Source of the DNA: Pseudomonas iranensis
GTDB taxonomy: Bacteria > Pseudomonadota > Gammaproteobacteria > Pseudomonadales > Pseudomonadaceae
Direction: 5' to 3'
Assembly: GCF_014268585.2 (NCBI RefSeq)
Contig: NZ_CP077092.1
Coordinates: 3,658,001-3,722,000 of the forward strand
DNA: 64,000 nt
The stretch's first letter is position 1; each line of letters starts with the position of its first letter. Positions 54,007-62,481 of the stretch are shown in pieces. Both the position numbers and the translations under genes were made by a program. The notes beneath the pieces were generated by a model. The model was not told the DNA's origin and did not search any database. It worked only from the letters and a program-made list of their open reading frames with translations.

Positions 54007-54198
54007 GAGATCGGTCTCCGATTGTTGTTTTTATAGAACCTCGGGGGACGCCTCTCGCCAAAACAGCCAGGGCCATCCCTCCGTCGAAAACGACTATATA
54101 GTAATACTAATTACCCAACAACACTTCCAAAGCGCGGATTTTGAGCTTAGATTAAGCGTCAGCTCGCAAACAATAGTCTTACAATAAGAGAATCGATC
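54007..54198. promoter_or_regulatory. Divergent promoter region with GntR-type operator candidate
   Basis: Between the MFS gene and the dehydratase gene. TAGTAATACTA at 54099-54109 is a perfect odd palindrome with the FadR-subfamily pattern GTA-n-TAC; TAGTCTTACA at 54174-54183 is a weaker relative. The FCD-type GntR regulator encoded at 56123-56842 is the natural candidate to bind here. Inferred; not shown. Confidence 0.45.
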
Positions 54199-55935
54199 AT
54201 GTCTGATAAGAAACCCACCCTGCGCTCCGCCCAATGGTTTGGCACGGCCGACAAGAACGGCTTCATGTACCGCAGCTGGATGAAGAATCAGGGCATCGCC
54301 GACCATCAGTTCCACGGCAAGCCGATCATCGGCATCTGCAACACCTGGTCGGAACTGACTCCGTGCAACGCGCACTTCCGCCAGATCGCGGAGCACGTCA
54401 AACGCGGGGTGATCGAGGCCGGTGGTTTTCCGGTGGAATTCCCGGTGTTCTCCAACGGCGAATCGAACCTGCGCCCGACCGCCATGCTCACCCGCAACCT
54501 GGCGAGCATGGACGTTGAAGAAGCGATTCGCGGCAACCCGATCGACGGCGTCGTGCTGCTCACCGGTTGCGACAAAACCACTCCAGCACTGTTGATGGGC
54601 GCGGCCAGTTGCGACGTGCCGGCCATCGTCGTCACCGGCGGCCCGATGCTCAACGGCAAGCACAAAGGCAAGGACATCGGTTCCGGCACAGTGGTCTGGC
54701 AGCTCAGCGAACAAGTCAAGGCCGGCACCATCACCATCGACGACTTCCTCGCAGCCGAGGGCGGCATGTCGCGTTCGGCGGGCACCTGCAACACCATGGG
54801 CACCGCGTCGACCATGGCGTGCATGGCTGAAGCGCTGGGCACTTCGCTGCCGCACAACGCCGCGATTCCGGCTGTGGACGCACGCCGTTATGTGCTGGCG
54901 CACATGTCCGGCATGCGTGCGGTGGAGATGGTGCGCGAAGACCTGAAACTGTCGAAGATCCTCACCAAGGAAGCCTTCGAAAACGCTATTCGCGTCAACG
55001 CTGCCATCGGCGGTTCGACCAATGCCGTGATCCACTTGAAAGCCATTGCCGGACGCATCGGCGTCGAGCTGGATCTGGACGACTGGACCCGCATCGGTCG
55101 CGGCATGCCGACCATCGTCGACCTGCAACCGTCCGGGCGTTTCCTGATGGAAGAGTTCTACTACGCCGGTGGTTTGCCAGCGGTACTGCGTCGCCTCGGC
55201 GAAGCCAATCTGATCCCCAACCCGAATGCACTGACGGTCAACGGCAAGTCCATCGGCGAAAACACCAAGGACGCGCCGATCTACGGCGAAGACCAAGTGA
55301 TCCGCACCCTCGACAATCCGATTCGCGCTGACGGTGGCATCTGCGTGTTGCGCGGCAATCTGGCGCCGTTGGGCGCGGTGCTCAAGCCGTCCGCCGCCAC
55401 TGCTGAACTGATGCAGCATCGCGGGCGTGCGGTGGTGTTCGAGAACTTCGACATGTACAAGGCGCGGATCAACGATCCGGAGCTGGACGTCGATAAGGAT
55501 TCGATTCTGGTGATGAAAAACTGCGGGCCGAAGGGTTATCCGGGCATGGCCGAAGTCGGCAACATGGGCCTGCCGGCCAAGCTGTTGGCAGAAGGCGTGA
55601 CCGACATGGTGCGCATTTCCGATGCACGCATGAGCGGCACCGCATACGGCACGGTGGTTTTGCACGTTGCCCCGGAAGCCGCAGCCGGCGGGCCTTTGGC
55701 GGCAGTAAAGGAAGGCGACTGGATCGAGCTCGATTGTGCCAGCGGCCGTTTGCATCTGGACATTCCGGATGCTGAACTGGCCGCACGCATGGCCGATCTG
55801 CAAGCACCGCAGCAATTGCTGGTGGGCGGTTATCGTCAGCTGTACATCGATCACGTGCTGCAGGCGGATCAGGGTTGCGACTTTGACTTCCTGGTTGGCT
55901 GCCGAGGTGCCGAGGTTCCGCGTCACTCTCACTGA
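54199..55935 (+). CDS. IlvD/Edd-family sugar acid dehydratase (L-arabonate or D-xylonate dehydratase)
   Basis: 578 residues. Cluster cysteines are Cys56 (LTPCN), Cys124 (TGCDKTT) and Cys197 (AGTCNTMG), the same spacing as the known [2Fe-2S] L-arabonate dehydratase. Further family signatures: GESNLRPTAMLTRNLASMD, KPSAATAELMQHRGRAVVFE and MKNCGPKGYPGMAEVG. It dehydrates an aldonic acid to the 2-keto-3-deoxy acid, first step of the pathway completed by the AraD1-type and KGSA dehydrogenase genes. Confidence 0.93.
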   Translation: MSDKKPTLRSAQWFGTADKNGFMYRSWMKNQGIADHQFHGKPIIGICNTWSELTPCNAHFRQIAEHVKRGVIEAGGFPVEFPVFSNGESNLRPTAMLTRNLASMDVEEAIRGNPIDGVVLLTGCDKTTPALLMGAASCDVPAIVVTGGPMLNGKHKGKDIGSGTVVWQLSEQVKAGTITIDDFLAAEGGMSRSAGTCNTMGTASTMACMAEALGTSLPHNAAIPAVDARRYVLAHMSGMRAVEMVREDLKLSKILTKEAFENAIRVNAAIGGSTNAVIHLKAIAGRIGVELDLDDWTRIGRGMPTIVDLQPSGRFLMEEFYYAGGLPAVLRRLGEANLIPNPNALTVNGKSIGENTKDAPIYGEDQVIRTLDNPIRADGGICVLRGNLAPLGAVLKPSAATAELMQHRGRAVVFENFDMYKARINDPELDVDKDSILVMKNCGPKGYPGMAEVGNMGLPAKLLAEGVTDMVRISDARMSGTAYGTVVLHVAPEAAAGGPLAAVKEGDWIELDCASGRLHLDIPDAELAARMADLQAPQQLLVGGYRQLYIDHVLQADQGCDFDFLVGCRGAEVPRHSH

Positions 55936-55939
55936 CAGC

Positions 55940-56042
55940 GCAATTCCCCTGTGGGAGCGAGCCTGCTCGCGAAGAGGGAGTGTCAGTCGACATCTATTTG
56001 ACTGATATGCCGCCTTCGCGAGCAGGCTCGCTCCCACAGTTG
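55940..56042. repeat. REP pair (GCGAGC..GCTCGC family)
   Basis: Inverted hairpins at 55951-55972 and 56014-56037, between the dehydratase gene and the GntR gene. Confidence 0.9.
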
Positions 56043-56122
56043 CTTTTGCGTATCGCCTCAAATCTGTGCCGTGCCTGCTATGATGCGCGGCATCTCCATC
56101 GCTCAGGATCGCGCCACTCCCC

Positions 56123-56842
56123 ATGGATTACCGCAAACCTTCCGACCGTAAAAGCATGCACTCGCGCATCGTCCAGGAACTGGGCATGCAGATCGTCTCC
56201 GGACGCTTTTTGCCCGACGACAAACTGCCCGCCGAAGCCTTGCTGTGCGAGGAGTACGCGGTCAGTCGGCCGGTGTTGCGCGAGGCCACCCGAGTGCTGG
56301 TGGCCAAGGGGCTGGTGTATTCCAAACCGCGCGTCGGCACAGTGGTCAAGGCCCGCCGCGAATGGCACATGCTCGACCCGGACGTGCTGCACTGGCTGAT
56401 GCAAAGCAGCCCACAAAATGAATTCTTCAACGTGCTGACCAGCGTGCGCAGCATCATCGAGCCGGCAGCGGCCGCCCTCGCCGCTCAGCATGCAACCGAT
56501 GCCGACATCGCTGCGATCAACGAAGCCTACCAACGCATGGAAGCCGCACCGACCCCGGAAGCGCTGTTGCAACCGGACCTGGACTTCCACAGCCGCATCG
56601 CCGATGCGACGCACAACGACCTGCTGGCGAACCTGTGCAACATGTTGGCGGTAGCAATTGCCGAGGCGTTGAAGCATTCCAATCAACGGCCGAATCTGCA
56701 TGAACTGGCGTTGCCCAGGCACAAGGCGATTCTGACAGCGATCGAGAACCGCGATGCCCTGGGTGCTCGGCATGCGACGCTGGTGCAGTTGGATGATGCG
56801 CGTAGTGCGTTGAGTGTGGTGCTTGGCGCAGAGCTTTCTTAG
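56123..56842 (+). CDS. GntR regulator, FadR/FCD type
   Basis: 239 residues. GntR helix-turn-helix (LPAEALLCEEYAVSRPVLREATRVLVAKGLV) and a C-terminal FCD ligand domain (RSIIEPAAAALAAQ; DLDFHSRIADATHNDLL; HKAILTAIENRDALGARHA) with the metal-ligand Asp/His set. Probably controls the sugar-acid genes at 49956-55935, sensing a pathway intermediate; operator candidates are in 54007-54198. Confidence 0.93.
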   Translation: MDYRKPSDRKSMHSRIVQELGMQIVSGRFLPDDKLPAEALLCEEYAVSRPVLREATRVLVAKGLVYSKPRVGTVVKARREWHMLDPDVLHWLMQSSPQNEFFNVLTSVRSIIEPAAAALAAQHATDADIAAINEAYQRMEAAPTPEALLQPDLDFHSRIADATHNDLLANLCNMLAVAIAEALKHSNQRPNLHELALPRHKAILTAIENRDALGARHATLVQLDDARSALSVVLGAELS

Positions 56843-57149
56843 GGCTTGAGACCGCTTGCCCTCACCCTAGCCCTCTCCCAGAGGCAGAGGGGACCGATTG
56901 GGGGATATTTGAGATTTACGCCGACTTGAACGATTTGCGCTGAATCCAACATCGCTTGGTATTGCAGGTCCAGTGATTTGCTTTGAATCCATAATCGACT
57001 CGATCTTTCAGGTCGGTGTATGGCGAGAGACACCGCGGTCAGTCCCCTCTCCCTCCGGGAGAGGGCTAGGGTGAGGGGCTCTTGATCTTGAAGCACAAAA
57101 AAAGCCGCAACCCCCAAAGGTTGCGGCTTTGTCGTTTCAGCCTGTCAGA
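56843..57149. repeat. REP pair of the CTCTCCC family
   Basis: Inverted copies of the CCCTCACCCTAGCCCTCTCC-type repeat at 56858-56890 and 57043-57082 with spacer DNA; the CTCTCCCTCCGGGAGAG core is at 57047-57063. A terminator follows. Confidence 0.85.
57096..57130 (-). terminator. Rho-independent terminator of the RND exporter gene
   Basis: Stem AAAGCCGCAACC / GGTTGCGGCTTT (57101-57112, 57119-57130) followed by a T-run on the minus strand, 20 bases after the exporter stop. Confidence 0.9.
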
Positions 57150-59534
57150 TCAGTGGGCAAACAGCGAATTGCCCTTCTGCCCCGCCAGTTTCTCCGGCTT
57201 GATCAGGAACTTGGCAAGCGCCGGCAGCAGCCACAGCGCGCCGAACATGTTCCACAGCAGCATGAAGGTCAGCATCAGGCCCATGTCGGCCTGGAACTTG
57301 ATCGCCGAGAAGATCCAGGTGCACACGCCGATTGCCAGGCACAGACCGGTGAACAGCACCGCTTTACCGGTCGACTTCAGCGTCTGGTAATAGGCTTCCT
57401 GCAGCGGCAGCCCGGCACGCAGGAAACTCTCGAGGCGGCTGTAGATGTAGATGCCGTAGTCCACGCCGATCCCCACGCCCAACGCCACCACCGGCAGCGT
57501 CGCGACTTTCACGCCGATGCCCATGAACGCCATCAGCGCGTTGCCGAGTACCGAGGTCAGCACCAGCGGCAGGACGATGCACAGCGTCGCCGCCCACGAG
57601 CGGAAGGTGATCATGCACATCACCGCCACGCAGATGTACACCAGGATCAGGATGGTCAGCTCAGCCTGTTTGATGACTTCGTTGGTGGCCGCTTCGATCC
57701 CGGCGTTACCGGCAGCGAGGATGAATTCAAGACCGTCCTTATTGTTTTCCTTGGCGAACTCCTGCACCGCGTTGACCGCACGATCAAGGGTTTCGGCCTT
57801 GTGATCGTTGAGGAACACCAGTACCGGTGCCAGCGAGCAGCTGTTGTTGTACAGACCATCGGCGCGGGCGATCGAGTTGTTCAGCACGTCCGGGTTGCGC
57901 GACAGGGTTTCCCATTTCAGGTTGCCCTCGTTCATGCCCTTGATCATCTGCTTGGACACGGTCACCAGCGAGATCGCCGACTGCACGCCCTCGGTGTTCT
58001 GCATCTTCCACATCAGCTGATCGATCGGCGCCATGGCTTCGTAACGCGAGCAGCCTTCGGCTTTGGTCTTGACCATCACCACCAGCACGTCGGAGCTGGT
58101 CGAGTAGTTGCTGATGATGAAGTTGTTGTCCTTGTTGTAACGCGAGTCCGGACGCAGTTCCGGCGCGCCCTGGTCGAGGTCGCCGATCTTCAGGTTCTGG
58201 CTGTACCAGAGGCCGCCACCGAAGGCGATCAGCGCCAATGCGACCGAAATCGGTGCGACTTTCGGGCTGGCGAAGTTCGACAGCAGGCGCCAGAACGGGT
58301 GTTCACGGTTGGCGTCCTTCTTGCTCTTGGCAATCGCGCGCTTGCTGATGCCGACATAGGAAATCGCCACCGGCAGCAGGATCAGGTTGGTGAACACGAT
58401 CACCGCAACGCCGATGGACGCGCCGATGGCCAGTTCACGGATCACCCCGATGTCGATGATCAGCAGGGTAATGAAGCCCACCGCATCGGCCAGAATCGCG
58501 ATCATCCCCGGCAGGAACAACTGGCGGAAGGTGCGTCGTGCAGCGGTCAGGGCGTTATCGGCCTCGCTGGATTGCAGGGCGATACCGTTGATTTTCTGCA
58601 CGCCGTGGGAGATGCCGATGGCGAAAATCAGGAACGGCACCAGCATCGAATACGGGTCGAGTCCGAAACCGAAGAAGTGCATCAACCCGAGCTGCCAGAC
58701 CACCGCCACCAGCGTCGTGCTCAACACCGCGATGGTGCTGCGCAGGCAGTTGGTGAACCACAGCAGCAGAATCAGGGTGATGACGAAGGCGACCCCGAAG
58801 AACAGCACCACCATCACCAGACCGTCGATCAGGTCACCGACCTTCTTGGCGAAACCGACGATGTGGATCTTGATGTTGGGGTTCTGCGCTTCGAACTTGT
58901 TGCGGATCTTGTCTTCGAGCTCATGGGAGAACTGGCGATAGTCCAGCGCCAGCAACTTGCCCTGATCCTGCGGGTCCGGATAGGCCTCCAGCAGCGGGAT
59001 GTCGACGATGCTCGACTTGAAATCGTTGGCCACCAGACGCCCGACCTGGCCGGACTTGAGCACATTGTTGCGCAGCAGATCGAGGCTGTCCTGCGAGCCG
59101 TTGTAGCTCTGCGGGATCACTTCACCGCCGGCGAAACCCTCTTCGGTCACTTCGGTCCAGCGTACGCTCGGGCTCCACAGCGATTTGAGGCCGGAACGAT
59201 CGACGCCGGAAATGTAGAACACTTCGTCGTTGATCTGGCGCAGGGTCTCCATGTACTCCTTGGAGAAGATGTCGCCGTCGGTGGCTTCCACCGAAATACG
59301 CACGGTGTTGCCCAGGTTCGCCAGATCGTTGCGGTGCTCCATCATCTTTTCGATGAAGGGATGCTGCAGCGGGATCATTTTTTCAAAACTGGTCGACGGC
59401 CGGATCAGCGTGGCCTGCCAGAACAGGAAAATGCTCACCACCAGGCAGATCAGGATCACGGCCGGACGGTTGTTGAAGATCAGGCGCTCGAGAACCGTCG
59501 CCTTTTCCTGCTGAGGAGTGATCAAGGAAGTCAT
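57150..59534 (-). CDS. RND/MMPL-superfamily exporter
   Basis: 794 residues with two repeats, each of one N-terminal membrane helix, a large periplasmic domain, and a block of five helices (about residues 235-370 and 635-780), as in hydrophobe/amphiphile RND or MMPL exporters without fusion domains. The N-terminal helix is NRPAVILICLVVSIFLFWQ. It overlaps the YCF48-type gene by 4 bases. In Pseudomonas this pair often follows DUF1302 and DUF1329 genes, which are absent at this site. Confidence 0.92.
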   Translation of the reverse strand: MTSLITPQQEKATVLERLIFNNRPAVILICLVVSIFLFWQATLIRPSTSFEKMIPLQHPFIEKMMEHRNDLANLGNTVRISVEATDGDIFSKEYMETLRQINDEVFYISGVDRSGLKSLWSPSVRWTEVTEEGFAGGEVIPQSYNGSQDSLDLLRNNVLKSGQVGRLVANDFKSSIVDIPLLEAYPDPQDQGKLLALDYRQFSHELEDKIRNKFEAQNPNIKIHIVGFAKKVGDLIDGLVMVVLFFGVAFVITLILLLWFTNCLRSTIAVLSTTLVAVVWQLGLMHFFGFGLDPYSMLVPFLIFAIGISHGVQKINGIALQSSEADNALTAARRTFRQLFLPGMIAILADAVGFITLLIIDIGVIRELAIGASIGVAVIVFTNLILLPVAISYVGISKRAIAKSKKDANREHPFWRLLSNFASPKVAPISVALALIAFGGGLWYSQNLKIGDLDQGAPELRPDSRYNKDNNFIISNYSTSSDVLVVMVKTKAEGCSRYEAMAPIDQLMWKMQNTEGVQSAISLVTVSKQMIKGMNEGNLKWETLSRNPDVLNNSIARADGLYNNSCSLAPVLVFLNDHKAETLDRAVNAVQEFAKENNKDGLEFILAAGNAGIEAATNEVIKQAELTILILVYICVAVMCMITFRSWAATLCIVLPLVLTSVLGNALMAFMGIGVKVATLPVVALGVGIGVDYGIYIYSRLESFLRAGLPLQEAYYQTLKSTGKAVLFTGLCLAIGVCTWIFSAIKFQADMGLMLTFMLLWNMFGALWLLPALAKFLIKPEKLAGQKGNSLFAH

Positions 59535-60574
59535 AGCCCCGCCTTCTTGTTATTGGTCTCGGCACCGTTTGGCTGGGTGATGTGCAAACCACCCTGCCCG
59601 GTCAGAATCAGGTTGCCGTTGCCGGCGGCGGTGACCGACGACAGCGAAATGCGATCCGGGCGGTTGAACACGCTGAAGGTTTCGCCGTTGTCGCTGCTGC
59701 TGATCACCGAGCCGCCGTTGCCGACGATGACGATCGAACCGTCTTCCAGCAGCGTGCCGCCGGACAGGCCGAACTCCAGCGCACCGCGGGCGGCTTTGAG
59801 TTCGACCTGCTCCCAGTTGCTGCCGAAATCAGTGGAGCGATAAAGGTTGCCGCGCAAGCCGTACGCCAGCAGGGTCTGCGGCTGCGCCGTGCCGATCACG
59901 CCGAACAGCGAACCTTCGTACGGGCCTTCAAGCTTTTCCCAGGTCTGGCCGTCATCGGCGGAGCGGAACATGCTGCCGGACTCGCCGACGATGAACAGCC
60001 CGGCGTCTTTCACGGCGGCGATGGCGTTGAGGTGGAACTGGTCTTCGTTGTCGAGGCGGTCGCTGACGTCTTCCCAGTGCTTGCCTCCGTCGGTGGTTTC
60101 CAGCAGCGTGCCGTAGGCGCCCACGGCAAAGCCGCTGCTGGCGTCCTTGAACCAGACGTCGAGCAGCGGCGATTCGCGTGCGAGGTCTTCGAATTGTTTG
60201 GTCCAGGTCAGACCGCCGTCTGCGCTGGCGAGAATCTGCGCGTCGTGGCCCACGGCCCAACCGTTTTTGTCGTCGACGAAATACACGGCGGTGAGCAGTT
60301 GCCGGGTTGGCACCTTGGCCTGGGTCCAGGTCTTGCCCTGGTCATCGGAATAGACGATGTGCCCGCGATCGCCGACCGCGACCAGACGCGCGCCAGCGTG
60401 GACGACATCAAGAATCAGGCTTTTTGCGGCCTTGGCCGATTCGGTGGCATAGACCACGTCAGCCGGGGCCTCGGCGGCAATCACAGGTGCCGATAACGTG
60501 GCGAAGCCCAGCAGCGAGAGTGCTGTGGCCAGCAACGCGGTGTTGCGTAACGCCGGCGGGCGGCAACGACTCAT
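59531..60574 (-). CDS. Exported YCF48/BNR-repeat beta-propeller protein
   Basis: 347 residues with signal peptide (LLATALSLLGFATLSAPVIAAEA). Repeated BNR-like Asp-box motifs: VYSDDQGKTWTQAK, LASADGGLTWTKQF, LETTDGGKHWEDV, FRSADDGQTWEKL, YRSTDFGSNWEQV, ISSSDNGETFSVF. Photosystem II assembly factor YCF48-like fold. It pairs with the RND exporter (ATGA overlap) and probably acts with it in the envelope. Confidence 0.92.
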   Translation of the reverse strand: MSRCRPPALRNTALLATALSLLGFATLSAPVIAAEAPADVVYATESAKAAKSLILDVVHAGARLVAVGDRGHIVYSDDQGKTWTQAKVPTRQLLTAVYFVDDKNGWAVGHDAQILASADGGLTWTKQFEDLARESPLLDVWFKDASSGFAVGAYGTLLETTDGGKHWEDVSDRLDNEDQFHLNAIAAVKDAGLFIVGESGSMFRSADDGQTWEKLEGPYEGSLFGVIGTAQPQTLLAYGLRGNLYRSTDFGSNWEQVELKAARGALEFGLSGGTLLEDGSIVIVGNGGSVISSSDNGETFSVFNRPDRISLSSVTAAGNGNLILTGQGGLHITQPNGAETNNKKAGL

Positions 60575-61024
60575 AGACCTTCCCCTATTTATTATTGTTG
60601 GGCCATCGGGCCTTCAAGGGCGCCGCAAGGGTGCTCAGCTACTGGCGTTTCAGAAGCATAGTCCTGAAACCCGCAATCCAGAGCCCCTTCGGAAGCTGGC
60701 TCATCCTATCGGGCTTTGCAAATGTCTGACAATCGGCGCCGCGTTATCTTTTGTTAACCGAAAGCGGCTCTCTGTAACCCATCATTTTCCCTGTGGGAGC
60801 GAGCTTGCTCGCGAAAGCGGTGGGTCAGCCAATAAACAGGGTGACTGATACACCGCGTTCGCGAGCAGGCTCGCTCCCACAGGGGTTGGCGGTAGCTTGG
60901 GAATTTGAATACATGACCATTCGCCGGGGTGATGAGGCAAATCTCATCAGAGGGACTTGCAGGATCGGTATTATGGTATACCATCAGACGCACAGACATT
61001 CTCAATCCTCCAACGGAGCAGCTC
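60575..61024. promoter_or_regulatory. Divergent intergenic region; REP pair and a perfect palindrome
   Basis: No gene is supported. An inverted REP pair lies at 60795-60818 and 60860-60883. ATGGTATACCAT at 60973-60984 is a perfect 12-base palindrome with a GTATAC centre, 40 bases before the DUF1185 gene start, and is likely an operator for a GntR- or other dimeric regulator of the downstream operon. The regulator is not in view. Confidence 0.5.
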
Positions 61025-61615
61025 ATGAGTTTCGAAATTCGCAAGATCGTCAGCTATGTCGAAGAAACCTTCATCGAAGGCGGCAAGGCTACTGACAAGC
61101 CGGTGACCATGGTCGGCCTCGCCGTGGTGATGAAGAACCCGTGGGTGGGCAATGGTTTTGTCGAAGACCTCAAGCCGCAGATCCGCGCCAACTGCTCCGA
61201 CCTCGGCGCAATGATGGTCGAGCGTCTGGTCGGGATCATCGGCGGTGCCGAGAAGATCGAGGCCTACGGCAAAGCGGCGGTCGTCGGCGCTGATGGCGAA
61301 ATCGAGCACGCGTCGGCGGTGATCCACACCCTGCGCTTCGGCAATCACTATCGCGAAGCGGTAAAAGCCAAGAGCTACCTGAGCTTCACCAACAAGCGCG
61401 GCGGCCCGGGCACGTCGATTCAGATCCCGATGATGCACAAGGACGACGAAGGCCTGCGTTCGCACTACATCACCCTGGAAATGCAGATCGAAGACGCGCC
61501 GCGTGCTGACGAAATCGTGGTCGTGCTGGGTTGCGCCGACGGTGGCCGCCTGCACCCGCGCATCGGCAACCGCTACATCGATCTGGAAGAACTGGCCGCC
61601 GAAAAAGCCCAGTAA
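61025..61615 (+). CDS. DUF1185 ("amino acid synthesis") family protein
   Basis: The start MSFEIRKIVSYVEETFIEGG gives 196 residues. Family features: VGLAVVMKNPWVGNGFVEDL, AYGKAAVVGADGEIEHASAV, and SYLSFTNKRGGPGTSIQIPMMHKDD. The family name does not imply a proven role; these genes are usually found in catabolic operons with hydrolases and dehydrogenases, as here. It is the first gene of the operon, 32 bases before the hydrolase. Confidence 0.88.
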   Translation: MSFEIRKIVSYVEETFIEGGKATDKPVTMVGLAVVMKNPWVGNGFVEDLKPQIRANCSDLGAMMVERLVGIIGGAEKIEAYGKAAVVGADGEIEHASAVIHTLRFGNHYREAVKAKSYLSFTNKRGGPGTSIQIPMMHKDDEGLRSHYITLEMQIEDAPRADEIVVVLGCADGGRLHPRIGNRYIDLEELAAEKAQ

Positions 61616-61647
61616 TCACAACAAGAAAGGCATTGCAGGAGCGCTCC

Positions 61648-62481
61648 ATGATTCGGCTCACCGCTGAACTCACCCCGGCTGGCACCAGTTACCTGGCGAC
61701 CGGCCAAGGCCAGCCCGTGGTCTTGATCCACGGCGTGGGCCTGAACAAAGAAATGTGGGGCGGACAGATTGTCGGCCTCGCCAGCCAGTATCAGGTGATC
61801 GCCTACGACATGCTCGGTCACGGCGCCAGCCCGCGCCCGGCCAGCGGCACCGACCTGCTCGGTTACGCCGATCAGTTGCTCGAGCTGCTCGATCACCTGA
61901 ATCTGCCCCAGGCAGCGGTGATCGGTTTCTCCATGGGCGGCCTGGTCGCCCGGGCTTTTGCCCTGCACTATCCCGAGCGCCTGCAAAGCCTGGTGGTGCT
62001 GAACAGCGTGTTCAACCGCAGCGAAGAACAGCGGGCCGGCGTGATTGCTCGCACTGCGCAGGCTGCCGAACACGGCCCGGACGCCAATGCCGAGGCGGCG
62101 CTGTCACGCTGGTTCAGCCGTGAATATCAGGCAGCCAACCCGGCGCAGATCGCCGCGTTGCGCCAGACATTGGCCAACAATGATCCGCAGGGCTACCTGA
62201 CCACCTACGAATTGTTCGCCACCCAGGACATGTATCGCGCCGACGACCTCAGCACCATTGAGGCGCCGACGCTGATCGCCACCGGCGAACTCGACCCCGG
62301 CTCGACGCCGGAAATGGCCGAGCAACTGGCCCGGCGCATCCCAGGTGCGAAGGTTGCCGTGCTGCCCGAGCAACGGCATATGATGCCGGTAGAGTCGCCG
62401 CGTCTGGTCAATCAGATGCTGCTGGAATTTCTCCAATTCGCACACTCCCGACAAAACCATATAAAGGGGATCGTTGCATGA
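61648..62481 (+). CDS. Alpha/beta hydrolase
   Basis: The start MIRLTAELTPAGTSYLATG, with AGGAGCGC just upstream, gives 277 residues. Nucleophile Ser in GFSMGG, oxyanion HGVGLNKEMWG, acid region GELDPGSTPE and catalytic His in PEQRHMMPVE. It resembles 3-oxoadipate enol-lactonase-like hydrolases. The stop overlaps the aldehyde dehydrogenase start by 4 bases. Substrate unknown. Confidence 0.9.
   Translation: MIRLTAELTPAGTSYLATGQGQPVVLIHGVGLNKEMWGGQIVGLASQYQVIAYDMLGHGASPRPASGTDLLGYADQLLELLDHLNLPQAAVIGFSMGGLVARAFALHYPERLQSLVVLNSVFNRSEEQRAGVIARTAQAAEHGPDANAEAALSRWFSREYQAANPAQIAALRQTLANNDPQGYLTTYELFATQDMYRADDLSTIEAPTLIATGELDPGSTPEMAEQLARRIPGAKVAVLPEQRHMMPVESPRLVNQMLLEFLQFAHSRQNHIKGIVA

Noticed and set aside
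57129..59843. Long antisense open frame over the RND exporter
   Set aside because: Shadow frame produced by GC-rich codons; spans two real genes with clear motifs.
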